Assembly: GCA_002433065.1 (NCBI GenBank)
Contig: DJHK01000010.1
Location: 10,796 to 74,795, forward strand
Direction of reading: 5' to 3'
DNA: 64,000 bases
From: Chloroflexi bacterium UBA6622
Lineage (GTDB): Bacteria > Chloroflexota > UBA11872
How positions within the stretch are numbered: the first letter of the stretch is position 1; the number at the start of each line of letters is the position of its first letter. The translations under genes were made by a program, and so were the position numbers. This document shows, one piece after another, positions 18,481-28,700 of this stretch. A model generated the notes under the pieces. It was given only the letters and a program-made list of their open reading frames with translations, made no database searches and was not told the DNA's origin.

Positions 18481-20346
18481 TTACGTTCGCACCATGAGGC
18501 GTCCAGCGTCCACATGGACGTTGACAGTGAAATCAGTAAGTTCACACGCTGCATCAATGATTCCGGAAACGCTAAGACCGTGCTCCGAACGCAGGCTATC
18601 CGCAGGACCCTGACCTAAAAACTGATCAGGCAACGCAATTCGACGAACCTGCACGTCACGCAGATCATTATCAGCGAGCAGCTCTACGACCGCACTGCCA
18701 AACCCTCCCATGCGGTTGTGATCTTCAATCGTGACGATCCGATGTGTTCGAGCCGCCAACTCACAGATCATTTCACTGTCCAACGGTTTCACATACCGTG
18801 CGTTCAAAACTGCAGCCTGCACCCCAAGCGCTGACAGTTCCTCGGCCGCTCGCATCGCCGGCACTGTGCCCCAACCAATCCCCAAAAGTGCCACGTCAGA
18901 TCCATCACGAAGCAGTTCGCCGCGACCGATCGGCAGTCGAGATAACGGCTCATCGGTAGCAACACCTACACCTAGACCACGAGAGTACCGAATTGCAAAG
19001 GGTGCCTCCGCTGCTAGCCCTGTGTACAACATGTGCTGAAGCTCGGCCTCATCCTTTGGCGCGGCTACAACCATGTTCGGTATCGCTCGCAAGTACGCCA
19101 GATCCAATACTCCGTGATGCGTGCGGCCGTCGTCACCTACCACCCCAGCACGATCAACACCAAGTACAACCGGGAGCCGCTGAATCGCCACGTCATGCAC
19201 AATTTGATCGAACGCGCGCTGCAGGAACGTGCTGTAAATACATACGACCGGCCGCATGCCCTGGGTAGCAAATCCAGCTGCCAACGCAACTCCATGACCC
19301 TCAGCAATACCTACATCAAAAACCCGACCAGGGAGCTCTCGCTCCATCTCTGCCAAGGCCGTGCCTTCCATCATGGCCGCACTGACCGCAACAATCCGAT
19401 CATCGTCCCGTGCGAGTTTCGTCAATGTCCGGGCCATAATCTTGCTGTAACTGGTGGCATTCGCTGCACCGACAGCTTTAGCAGTACCTGGCTGATGCCA
19501 TGTGACGGGATCAGACTCAGCAGCTTGAAACCCTTTTCCCTTATGCGTAAACACGTGAACAAGTACGGGGCGACGGCGTTCGATCGCACGTTGAAACGCC
19601 CCCTCAAGCATCGACCGATCATGGCCGTCAACAGGTCCTTCATACTCAAAACCAAAAGCCGCACAAAACTCTGAAGGGCCGGCAAACGGTTCTGTAGTAT
19701 CAATCGCGGCTTGCGTGTCTGTGAATCGCTCCAGCACCTTAGGGTCACTCGGTACCCACGAAGGTCGTCCGCTACGCAAGTTTCGGCCGAGCGCTCCAAC
19801 GTTCGGAGAAATCGACATGCCGTTGTCATTCAGAACCACAACATACGGCAAGCCTAAGTCGCCAGCTTGATTCATCGCTTCAAACACCACACCGGAAGTA
19901 AATGAGCCATCGCCAATTACCGTAACGGTTGATGACTCTAGGCCACGTAAGCGGTTGGCCAACGCAATACCCACTCCGGCAGATACCCCGGTCCCGGCGT
20001 GGCCGGCACCCATAACGTCATGAGGGCTTTCTTCCCGAGCCGCAAATCCCGACAGTCCATCCGGCTGGCGCAAACTTGCAAAGGTCCCTGCCCGGCCAGT
20101 CACAAGTTTGTGCGCGTACGACTGATTACTGGTATCCCAGACAATCTTATCTTTCGGGCTATCGAGAACCCGGTGCAAGGCAAGAGTTATCTCGACAACT
20201 CCAAGATTGCTAGCCATGTGGCCACCGTTGGCATTGACCGTATCTATGATGAGCTGACGAATCTCGTCAGCAAGTGCGTCAAGTTCAGTCGCGGTCAACT
20301 CGCGAAGATCAGCAGGTGTGTTTATCCGGTCAAGCACACAGCTCAC
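18481..20346 (-). CDS. dxs: 1-deoxy-D-xylulose-5-phosphate synthase
   Basis: First step of the MEP isoprenoid pathway: pyruvate plus glyceraldehyde-3-phosphate to DXP with thiamine diphosphate. The TPP motif runs from GDGSFTSG near residue 145 to NDNGMSIS near residue 175; HAGTGVSAG precedes it, and the transketolase-like middle domain has DRAGVVGDDGRTHHG near residue 420. Start GTG at 20346 is preferred, because a purine-rich AGGGAGGG site sits six bases upstream; the in-frame TTG at 20352 lies against that site. Length about 621 is normal. The downstream gene makes polyprenyl diphosphates. Confidence 0.96.
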   Translation of the reverse strand: MSCVLDRINTPADLRELTATELDALADEIRQLIIDTVNANGGHMASNLGVVEITLALHRVLDSPKDKIVWDTSNQSYAHKLVTGRAGTFASLRQPDGLSGFAAREESPHDVMGAGHAGTGVSAGVGIALANRLRGLESSTVTVIGDGSFTSGVVFEAMNQAGDLGLPYVVVLNDNGMSISPNVGALGRNLRSGRPSWVPSDPKVLERFTDTQAAIDTTEPFAGPSEFCAAFGFEYEGPVDGHDRSMLEGAFQRAIERRRPVLVHVFTHKGKGFQAAESDPVTWHQPGTAKAVGAANATSYSKIMARTLTKLARDDDRIVAVSAAMMEGTALAEMERELPGRVFDVGIAEGHGVALAAGFATQGMRPVVCIYSTFLQRAFDQIVHDVAIQRLPVVLGVDRAGVVGDDGRTHHGVLDLAYLRAIPNMVVAAPKDEAELQHMLYTGLAAEAPFAIRYSRGLGVGVATDEPLSRLPIGRGELLRDGSDVALLGIGWGTVPAMRAAEELSALGVQAAVLNARYVKPLDSEMICELAARTHRIVTIEDHNRMGGFGSAVVELLADNDLRDVQVRRIALPDQFLGQGPADSLRSEHGLSVSGIIDAACELTDFTVNVHVDAGRLMVRT

Positions 20347-20759
20347 CGCCAACCCTCCCTACAACATCGTTTTGGACACCTACTATCCACTGATGGTGCC
20401 GTGTTATCTACATTTCGCGCAATATTTACCAGTTGTCCGACAAACATAGACCCAAGGAAACACATCAAACGATCTCGGCCTCCCACGCCAAGCTGAAACT
20501 CAATAACTTAGCCGTCACATCAACTGTCAAACAGCAATGAATCCACTTCCGAATACCCCAGAGACACAAGTTTGCAAACGCGGTCTTGTTCTATTGCGTA
20601 ACATCAGAGCATACGTGTACCGCCGGAGGCCGATTAGTCCGGTCGATATGAGTGCAGAGCTGACAACCCAAACTAGTGGCTGTGCATGCGTCAAACCGAT
20701 GCGAGCTGTCAACGGTGCCTGACAGACGACAGCTATCCAGCTGACAGGGGACATAGCAC
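20347..20759. promoter_or_regulatory. Divergent intergenic region between dxs and gap
   Basis: About 410 bases without a supported gene, expected to hold promoters for both directions. Near the gap start there are three direct copies of AGCTG(A/T)CA, at 20658, 20704 and 20739, and an inverted copy GACAGCT at 20728-20734. Positions 20704-20710 and 20728-20734 form a 7-base inverted repeat, with a nested 6-base one (20706-20711 with 20720-20725). This could be an operator for the gap-pgk genes. Short open frames on both strands here show no family resemblance. Confidence 0.4.
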
Positions 20760-21779
20760 ATGCGAATTGCAATTAACGGTTTCGGACGAATAGGCCGCCT
20801 TGCTCTTAGAGCCATGCTTGACCGGCACCCGACAATAAAAGTTGTAGGCATCAATGATCTTGCTGATCAGCCCGCGGCACTACATCTCCTGCGATATGAC
20901 AGCAATTACGGACCGTTAAACCATGCTGTCGAAGCAACCGATAACGGCCTAACCATAAACGGGGATGAGATCCAGTACATGTCATCTCGAGAATGGGACA
21001 CTTTGCCCTGGGGTGATCTTGGCGTCGATGTTGTGATCGAAGCTACGGGCGCCGGAACCTCTCGAGATCGAGCGGAGGCTCATCTCACCGCCGGTGCTGA
21101 ACGAGTATTAATTTCAGCGCCTGCCACGGATGTCGATCTCACCGTTGTCCTTGGTGTAAACACGAACGAGTTTGATGCCTCACAACACCGGATTGTGAGT
21201 AACGCCTCCTGTACGACTAATGGGCTGGCTCCACCGCTGGAGGTAATCCATCGAGAATTCGGAATCGAAAAAGGTCTAATGACAACAGTTCACGCATACA
21301 CCTCCTCCCAGGCCCTTGTCGATGATTCTCGCCCGGACCTCCGTGAGTCCCGAGCCAGCGCACTAAGTATCGTGCCTGCAAGCACAGGAGCTGCTCGAGC
21401 AATTAGTCACGTCATTCCAGATCTAGCAGGCAAGATGCACGGAGCAGCCTACCGAGTCCCGGTCCCTACCGTATCCATTGTTGAGTTCGTTGCAGTACTT
21501 GCGCAGGCGACCAATGCAGAAGCCATTAACAATGCTCTCCGAACTTCCGCAGATGGACGGATGAAGGGCATCCTCGGCGTATCCGAGGAGCCCCTGGTAT
21601 CCATGGATCTTCGTGGCGACACACGATCATCGATCATCGATAGCGCCTCGACGATGGTTATCGGGGACAACCTGACAAAAGTTGCTGCCTGGTATGACAA
21701 CGAATGGGCCTACGCGTGTCGGATCGGTGACGTTACAGCCCTCATAGGATCCAACGTCGACCCGTCCACACAGATCTGA
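20760..21779 (+). CDS. gap: Glyceraldehyde-3-phosphate dehydrogenase, type I
   Basis: Oxidises glyceraldehyde-3-phosphate to 1,3-bisphosphoglycerate. The 339 residues open with NGFGRIGRLALR, the catalytic Cys is in SNASCTTNG near residue 155 and its partner His is in TTVHAYT; WYDNEWAYACR closes the protein. An Asp in GINDLAD after the second strand suggests NAD rather than NADP as cofactor. The pgk gene begins 12 bases downstream, so both glycolytic steps are co-transcribed. A G-rich ribosome binding site (CAGGGGAC) precedes the ATG. Confidence 0.96.
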   Translation: MRIAINGFGRIGRLALRAMLDRHPTIKVVGINDLADQPAALHLLRYDSNYGPLNHAVEATDNGLTINGDEIQYMSSREWDTLPWGDLGVDVVIEATGAGTSRDRAEAHLTAGAERVLISAPATDVDLTVVLGVNTNEFDASQHRIVSNASCTTNGLAPPLEVIHREFGIEKGLMTTVHAYTSSQALVDDSRPDLRESRASALSIVPASTGAARAISHVIPDLAGKMHGAAYRVPVPTVSIVEFVAVLAQATNAEAINNALRTSADGRMKGILGVSEEPLVSMDLRGDTRSSIIDSASTMVIGDNLTKVAAWYDNEWAYACRIGDVTALIGSNVDPSTQI

Positions 21780-21791
21780 CACTCGTTCCCA

Positions 21792-22970
21792 ATGAAGCGA
21801 GACATCGATTCCCTCGATGTTCACGACCGTCGGGTCTTCCTCCGCGTCGACGCCAACGTGCCGCTCAGTGGTTCCGAAATCCGTGACGACACGAGACTCC
21901 GAGCAATCATTCCGACGATCACAAAACTCAGGTCGCGCGGCGCCCGGGTGATCTTAGCGTCACACCTTGGTCGACCAGCCGGCAGGCATGATCCAGCCTT
22001 CTCGTTAGCTCCGATCGCGAAACGACTCAGTACCTTGATCGATTTCGAGATACCCCTTGCGCCCGACAGTGTGGGGCGACCTACGGCCAACGCTGTGGCG
22101 GATCTAAAGTCCGGCGAAGTCCTTCTGCTCGAAAACCTCAGATTTCACATAGCGGAAGAGCAGAACGACCCCGAACACGGAGCGGAACTCGCCGACCTGG
22201 CTGACCAATACATCAATGATGCGTTCGGGTCCGCTCATCGCGCACACGCAAGTACCGTCGGCATACCGCAAAGGCTGCCTTCAGCAGCTGGCCCTTTACT
22301 GGCCAAAGAGATCACAGCTCTAGAACGTCTCACCAAGGAGCCAGAACGGCCATTCGTCGCCATAGTTGGAGGCGCGAAAACCTCCGACAAGATCGCTGTG
22401 CTCAAACAACTCGCCGCGGTAACCGATGTCCTCATCCTGGGTGGTGGCCTAGCAAACACATTTCTCGCAAACAATGGTGAAACGCTCGGCCAATCACTAG
22501 TCGAAGCAAACCAAGCCTCTACAACCAACGCGGTATATGCGGTGGCAGCACAATCCGGCTGCCGCATCCTGCTGCCGTCAGATGCAGTGGTCGCGAGAGC
22601 ACCGGATCCTCATGAAACATCGTCCGTCGTTGGCGTGAACAATATCCCTTCTACCTCGATGGTGCTCGACATCGGACCAGAGGCTTCAGAACAGTTTTCC
22701 ACCACGATCAAATCAGCGCGCACAGTCATTTGGAACGGACCAGTCGGCGTCTACGAACACCCAGCGTTCGCAAACGGAAGTTTGCGCATAGCCCAAGCCC
22801 TCGCCGACTCATCAGCCTTCACAGTGGTTGCCGGCGGTGACGCTTTGGCCGTCATAAACAGCACCGGCGATGCAGATCGGATCAGCCACCTCTGTACAGG
22901 AGGCGGTGCCGCACTTGAGTTTATTGAGGGCCGTAGCCTTCCAGGCATCGACATCCTGCCCGACGCCTGA
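21792..22970 (+). CDS. pgk: Phosphoglycerate kinase
   Basis: Transfers phosphate from 1,3-bisphosphoglycerate to ADP. The 392-residue protein has the N-terminal RVDANVPL and SHLGRPAG substrate-binding motifs, RAHASTVG near residue 155, and the C-terminal nucleotide site with WNGPVGVYEHPAF and CTGGGAALEFIEG. It ends three bases before the stop codon of selB on the other strand, leaving no room for a separate terminator. The third enzyme of the set, tpiA, is at 45429 on the minus strand. Confidence 0.96.
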   Translation: MKRDIDSLDVHDRRVFLRVDANVPLSGSEIRDDTRLRAIIPTITKLRSRGARVILASHLGRPAGRHDPAFSLAPIAKRLSTLIDFEIPLAPDSVGRPTANAVADLKSGEVLLLENLRFHIAEEQNDPEHGAELADLADQYINDAFGSAHRAHASTVGIPQRLPSAAGPLLAKEITALERLTKEPERPFVAIVGGAKTSDKIAVLKQLAAVTDVLILGGGLANTFLANNGETLGQSLVEANQASTTNAVYAVAAQSGCRILLPSDAVVARAPDPHETSSVVGVNNIPSTSMVLDIGPEASEQFSTTIKSARTVIWNGPVGVYEHPAFANGSLRIAQALADSSAFTVVAGGDALAVINSTGDADRISHLCTGGGAALEFIEGRSLPGIDILPDA

Positions 22971-22973
22971 TCT

Positions 22974-24887
22974 TCAATCAGCATTATCGGGTGAAGAAAG
23001 CCACACCCGTACATCGCCGACACGCCGCGTAATCTGCTGAGAATCGAGATATTCCAGAAAGCTGAGAGCAAACTTTCTGCTGGTGACTAGCTCATCTCGA
23101 ACGGCTGCAACCGTCACCCGCGTACCGTTACCAAAAAGCGGTCGAACCGTATCGACCCAGGATGTGAAAGCTGTCTCGGACATTGCCAGGTCATCGGCCA
23201 AAATAATCAACCTGCGTTCAGCGACCAGCACATCAACAACATGCTGCCCAGCCCCACTTTTTCGACGAGCCTCGGAGAGCGAAGGCGGCGAAGCAATACT
23301 CGCATCAAGAGTCGCAAGTAATCGCTGTGCGACCACTTCATCCTTAGTATCGAGTTGGAATTGATGCTGGGCGTCGGTCACCAGAGATCCATCCAACCGG
23401 AGGTGGCCCTCGTTTGCTTGCGCTAACACCAACTCCACCACTACAGCATCAGGAAGATTCAGTAATCGAGCCAAATTTCCAATTGCTAGCCCTCCACCGG
23501 TTGGATTCTTCTCGTGATACTGCCCGACATGCTCAACAAGCGTTTTAACACGCGCTGTGACAACCGTCGTTGCGACCACAAATGCCCCCAACACTTGAAG
23601 ATCATTGGATTTCTCCAACGACTTGATGACACGCTCGAACTCGTTATCCGAAAGTTGAGTTCGACGCGCCAGCTCATTGAGCCCGAGCACCTCAGTACCC
23701 AGCAACTGTTGAACCAACTGGCTTGGACTCGCTGCTGCCACGTGCTCCAGCTTTTCTAATACTTCCGCGTTTCCTCTAGGAAGGTGGCGAGCCTGCGCGT
23801 TGTAGATCATCCCCCCGCCAATCGTCATAGGAGGTGAAAGGCGGCGTATGACGTAGCGATCCCCTCGCATTACGGCAATTGGCCGAGAAAGTCGCCACTG
23901 CACCCAACCTTCCGAGCCCGGTGATATTGGATCTCGTTCGAGCAACCGAAGGCTAGCCGTCAACTCGCAAGTACCCACATGCAAACCGATTCGTTCCCCA
24001 GGCCTCAACGCCCGGGGTGCTGCGGCTAACATGTTCAGCCGTGCGTCTATCCGCTGGGTCTCCGAAAGTGTCCCCCGTTCCGCCAAAACGCTGCCACGAG
24101 CGATCTCCACATGGCTTACGCCTCCGAGATTCACCGCAACCCGACGGCCCGGGGCGACCTTCTCGTTCGTCTGACGATGGGACTGGAGCGTACGCACGCG
24201 GACCGAACGACCACCCGGGTAAACATCAAGTTGATCACCCGTGGCCAATTCGCCTCCAGACAACGTACCGGTGACCACCGTACCGAAACCGGGCATCGTA
24301 AACACTCGATCTATTGGCAGCCGAGCACACCCGTTTTCCTGCCTGGGCGCACAACCATCAAGCACCAGGTCAAGAGCGCGCCTTAAGTCATCAAGACCTG
24401 TGTTTTTTACAGCTGATACCCGAACCACCGGCACGTCTGCTAACAAGCTGTCACTAAGAAATTGTTGAATGTCAGCCTCCACGAGTTGGAGCCATTCTTC
24501 GTCGACAGCGTCAACCTTGGTTAACGCCACAACGCCAGTATTGATAGCCAGCAACTCGATAATGTCCAAGTGTTCACGGGTTTGTGGCATGACGCCCTCG
24601 TCGGCTGCAATCACAAGGATGACAGCGTCGATGCCGCCAATCCCCGCCAGCATGTTGTGAACAAACCGTTCGTGACCCGGAACGTCCACTACCGAAACTT
24701 CACGTCCACTTGGCAGCGAAAACCAGGCAAAGCCCAGGTCGATCGTGAGACCTCGTTTTTGCTCCTCGATTAGCCGATCCGGATTGATTGCAGTGAGCGC
24801 CTCGACCAGCGTTGATTTTCCGTGATCCACATGGCCAGCAGTACCGACCGTCGCCGACCCAGCAGACGTTGACCTCGCCGTCGTCAT
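22974..24887 (-). CDS. selB: Selenocysteine-specific elongation factor SelB
   Basis: Delivers selenocysteinyl-tRNA to UGA codons marked by a SECIS hairpin. The 637 residues start with an EF-Tu-like GTPase: GTAGHVDHGKSTL (P-loop), GLTIDLGFAW, VDVPGHERF (G3) and TKVD (G4). Domains II-III follow, then about 250 residues of winged-helix repeats that bind SECIS RNA in characterised SelBs; an initiator-type EF-Tu lacks these. The GLTID(L/I)GFA signature is typical of SelB. Two candidate selenoprotein genes are in this window (42461 and 50488). selA, selD and the tRNA-Sec gene were not found here. Confidence 0.94.
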   Translation of the reverse strand: MTTARSTSAGSATVGTAGHVDHGKSTLVEALTAINPDRLIEEQKRGLTIDLGFAWFSLPSGREVSVVDVPGHERFVHNMLAGIGGIDAVILVIAADEGVMPQTREHLDIIELLAINTGVVALTKVDAVDEEWLQLVEADIQQFLSDSLLADVPVVRVSAVKNTGLDDLRRALDLVLDGCAPRQENGCARLPIDRVFTMPGFGTVVTGTLSGGELATGDQLDVYPGGRSVRVRTLQSHRQTNEKVAPGRRVAVNLGGVSHVEIARGSVLAERGTLSETQRIDARLNMLAAAPRALRPGERIGLHVGTCELTASLRLLERDPISPGSEGWVQWRLSRPIAVMRGDRYVIRRLSPPMTIGGGMIYNAQARHLPRGNAEVLEKLEHVAAASPSQLVQQLLGTEVLGLNELARRTQLSDNEFERVIKSLEKSNDLQVLGAFVVATTVVTARVKTLVEHVGQYHEKNPTGGGLAIGNLARLLNLPDAVVVELVLAQANEGHLRLDGSLVTDAQHQFQLDTKDEVVAQRLLATLDASIASPPSLSEARRKSGAGQHVVDVLVAERRLIILADDLAMSETAFTSWVDTVRPLFGNGTRVTVAAVRDELVTSRKFALSFLEYLDSQQITRRVGDVRVWLSSPDNAD

Positions 24888-24948
24888 ATCATTTCGAAGT
24901 CATTCGCGTCAGGTGACGCTTAAATCCCCAACCATCTCTATTCTTCTC

Positions 24949-25326
24949 ATGCGAACCGCTGACCATGCCGCTGCCGGGTTTATCGCAGCTTCGCTTCTGC
25001 CCTTTACTCGCCAAGAGTCTGTGGAATTCGTCGCGGGCTCGGTGTTTATAGACTTGGACCACTATCCGGGAGCCATAAAGAAATATGGCATTCGTAACCC
25101 CATCGACGGGTGTGTCTTTGCTCTTACTGGCAACCTGCCCGGCCTGGCGGCCGATGATCCGCGTCGACCCATTGAAGTTGACCGACCTCTTCACCGAATC
25201 GAGACCGCTATCGGGCTTGGACTCGTAGCCCTATTGATCAGACGAGCGAGGCCGGCCGCGCTGGGGGTACTACTACATTTTGCGCTGGATGTTCTAGACA
25301 TCGTGACAGATCGAAGAACCGCTTGA
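24949..25326 (+). CDS. Small membrane protein, possible metal-dependent hydrolase-like
   Basis: A roughly 125-residue protein beginning at ATG 24949 (MRTADHAAAGFIAAS). It contains a His near the start, an IDLDHYPG motif, a RPLHRIETAIG motif and a C-terminal LHFALDVLDI. Conserved His/Asp residues at these membrane-edge positions resemble the YdjM/DUF457 family of predicted membrane-bound metal-dependent hydrolases, but this protein is shorter and the link is tentative. Two or three hydrophobic stretches are visible. It is divergent from selB (61-base gap). Confidence 0.7.
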   Translation: MRTADHAAAGFIAASLLPFTRQESVEFVAGSVFIDLDHYPGAIKKYGIRNPIDGCVFALTGNLPGLAADDPRRPIEVDRPLHRIETAIGLGLVALLIRRARPAALGVLLHFALDVLDIVTDRRTA

Positions 25327-25340
25327 GGTAACCCGGAACA

Positions 25341-25679
25341 TTAGCCGCTAACTACCATGAGAACGACAACCGTACCTAGTCCAAGTAAGTACGCTAATAC
25401 AGCAGTCAAGATGTTTACAGCAGTCCGACGCCAACTGCTGCGGCGCTCCAATTCAGCGAGTGACACAGACATTTGATCCATAAGATCACGTGTAGTCGCC
25501 ATCTGCTCACGAAGTTCATCAATGGCCAAGGCGTTGACCCGATCTAAATCCGACCCAGACACCTTCGTTGCAGCTTCCTCAACACTGGCCAGACGACCTG
25601 GTAGTTGTTCCAACACATTGGCCAAAACACGCTGGGTCACCTGCTGCAACACTACACGGCTTAGAAATTGAGTAGCCAT
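25341..25679 (-). CDS. Hypothetical protein, coiled coil with C-terminal membrane helix
   Basis: A 112-residue protein not recognised as any named family. Residues about 40-80 are charged and heptad-like (IDELREQMATTRDLMDQMS), suggesting a coiled coil. Residues about 85-110 (AVLAYLLGLGTVVVLMVV) form one membrane helix, so the coil faces the cytosol. It follows the giant membrane protein gene by 30 bases on the same strand and may be co-transcribed with it. The function is unknown. Confidence 0.65.
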   Translation of the reverse strand: MATQFLSRVVLQQVTQRVLANVLEQLPGRLASVEEAATKVSGSDLDRVNALAIDELREQMATTRDLMDQMSVSLAELERRSSWRRTAVNILTAVLAYLLGLGTVVVLMVVSG

Positions 25680-25709
25680 ATCACCTCCCCCTTTATACAG
25701 CGCGTCAGC

Positions 25710-28700
25710 TCAACCGACCGGTGGACTGAATTCATCATCAATTCTGTATATAACAGTGTCACCATCACGATAAATCGATCGAACACCCATAGATCTCATA
25801 CGCTCAAATTTCTCGATCGCATCCGGCTCATAGAGGGCCCGTTCCAGTTCACCAACATAAAGCAACCGCACATTAAGCATGGACAGTAATGTCCTAGCAC
25901 GCCATGGGTCCAGTGTGGCAAACAGTTCGCACGTATCGTCAAATCTAGCCTCGACCTGGTGCACATTGCCCCAATGCTGTTGCTTCGCATGCCAGTCCCA
26001 AGCCACCAAAGTTGGCAGCCCCGTATGTGCAGAAATGCGTCCTCCCCAGCGATAGATGGTCGTTGGAGTTTCGGCTAGCGTTGGCGAGCCATTCACATTT
26101 GTTCGAATCCATTCAATCGCTCGATGGTCCGCGTCTAGCGAAATAGGAACACCTGGTGAGGACGCCTGCTCACCACCGACCTCACAAGCTTCATGTCCCT
26201 GATCAATAATAAAACCACCCCTGAGATACGCTTCCCCATCGAGAGTTCGATCCGTTTGTTGTATCCGCAAGCCCACCTTGTGAGGCGTCGAAAGCACGGG
26301 ATACAGGACTGCAGCCACGACCAACAGCCCTACCCCGCCAACCCACAACCTGCGAGCCCAAATCAACGGCCTGGCACCCCCCGCGGTGAAACACCGAACT
26401 AGCGATGGCAGAGCAAACGCCGCGCCCACCCCCAACAGGGTCCACGCCTGCAAATACAATTTGAACACCGTGTTGAGACGCCCGATATCGTCGCGTACTG
26501 CTACAAACTCTGGAATCGACGTAAGTAGCACGCCGGCCAGAAATAGTGCGACGGGCGCCAAGTCCAGTGGCGACTCACGAACTCGCCACGCGGCAACACC
26601 ACCCATCATCACCAAACCCACCATAAGAATTCTGGCCGACCAGCCATCACCCAAGGCAACAAGGCTAAACAGAATCATTACGACCGAAATAGTCAACAAC
26701 ACCCTTTCGACAACAGGCATCAGAGGCGTCGTACGTTCAACCCGCCGACCAAAAAGTATGTTCATCACATGCGTTACGAGTACCGCGATCGGAAGCCCAA
26801 AGATCAACAACCAATTGGAGGCAGACGTTGTCTCAGGTGTTGGAACCACACCTCCGTAATAGCCAACATAGGTCTCATGAAATGGCCAAAAGATCATCCG
26901 AGAGCCCACAAATACCAAGATAGTCGCGGCCACGATCCCCAAAACCATTTCTCGAGAGGACCGAGTGGACCGACTTCGCCATAGCGCATAAGCAAAACCG
27001 CTAACGGTAATCAGGGCATACGCCGGAAAGTCCCAAGGATTAGTCACCCGGTGTATCGCTAAAACCAGCACAACCGGAGCAAGCGCGATGATCCAAGACG
27101 TCCGACCTACAAGCCAACCACTCCGCGAGCGCTCACCCAGGGCCACAAGCCCAACAACACCCACCAGCACCACGCCCGTGTTGGCGTAATTCATCAGGTG
27201 AGGATGGAGATCGCCATACAAAAAGGTGAACCATGGAAACTCGTTTACCGTCCCGGCAATAACACGTGTCGGGGCCCAAAAATCAAAGTCCTGCGCGAGC
27301 CGACCACCCAATACAACTCCAGGAATTTCCATTGCAGCTACACCAGAAATCCCAGCTTCCCGCTGAGCCAGCGAGACGACCTGTAACAAAATCTGTAGGT
27401 TTCCTGCTAGGAGCACAAGACCAACCGCCACCACACCAACCAACGCAGCCTCACGCCAGGGCCTCTTTGCATGAATCCAAAAAGATAACGCCGCGGCGAA
27501 AACCGCGATCGCGGCAGCCGAAAATGCTGACGAAATCGCCAGGTTGTAAGCCACCGAAGGAAGAACACCGAGCGTTTTCACTAGCGCGGCCGTGGGCACG
27601 TGACCAAAGTAGTAGTAGTTCAACTTGCTCCCGGCGTACCACGGGTCATGCGGCGGAAACTGAACACTTCGGATAACAGCATTCAAATGCGCGTAGTCCA
27701 TTGGTTTTTCGCCTCCGAAGACCGGATGCCAAAGATCTGGATTGCTCGCACGGATGAGCAGCATCAAGCCAAAAGCAGCGACGGCCAAAAACTCAATCGC
27801 GACAAGCAACCGCACGGACGTGGAAATGGAATGCCAGAACTTGGGACCTCTAAACCACAACACAATGACCGAGACAACCGCTGCCAAACTTGTTCCCAGC
27901 ACGATCGCCGGCACATCGAATCGAGCAACACCCAGACTTGATAACCACCACGCCGGGATCACTACACCAGCAGGCCCAAGAACCCGGGCCACCGTATAAC
28001 CGCGATCAGGCAAGTGGTGCAACGCTAACCAAAGAAGCGGCCAGATGAGAACGCCCATAGCCCACGTAGCAAGGAACCAAACCACGATGCTCTGGGTCGT
28101 ACCGAGTGGCCGTTCAAGCAACTGTCCCGGCCATCCCGATCTCAACTCGACGGAACTCTGCTCTGTTTCAGTTAGGGTGGTCTGTCGGGTTGTGGCGTCT
28201 CGAGGCAATACCTGAACCGCTCCCCGCACATCCATAGAAGCCAGTCGGTCACTGATCATGCCTAAAGCACCGATCTTTTCGTGGCGCTCGTAAATCACAA
28301 CAGTGGGATGGTCGTAGACACTAAACGCTTCTTCCGCCGCCCGATCATCAAAACTGAAAGGTCCCAACGAAGGGAACGAGTCGAACCTGGCTAGTTCATC
28401 AAAACCAAGAGACCCATCAGATAATGCCGCGTAATACTCGGCGGTTAGCGGGTAGCGTTGGGGAAGCCGTGGAATTGGCCTTGATCCCCGACGACTTGAA
28501 AGAATCACATAATCACTATTCGTCAATACTTCAGCAAAGTGACGCCTTTTAGCGTCGGTATCACGATCGAAGACTCTCAACTCTCGGATTACATATTGGT
28601 CTCGACCACGACCAGACACGTTCAGTGGTAGCGCATCATCCCAATGCTCCACCGCAATTGAGGCACCGGGAGGCACATGGTCATAGACAAACCGAGAGGC

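Noticed and set aside
20527..20772. Short open frames on both strands between dxs and gap
   Set aside because: They overlap regulatory repeats and the gap start, have no good ribosome binding site and no family resemblance.
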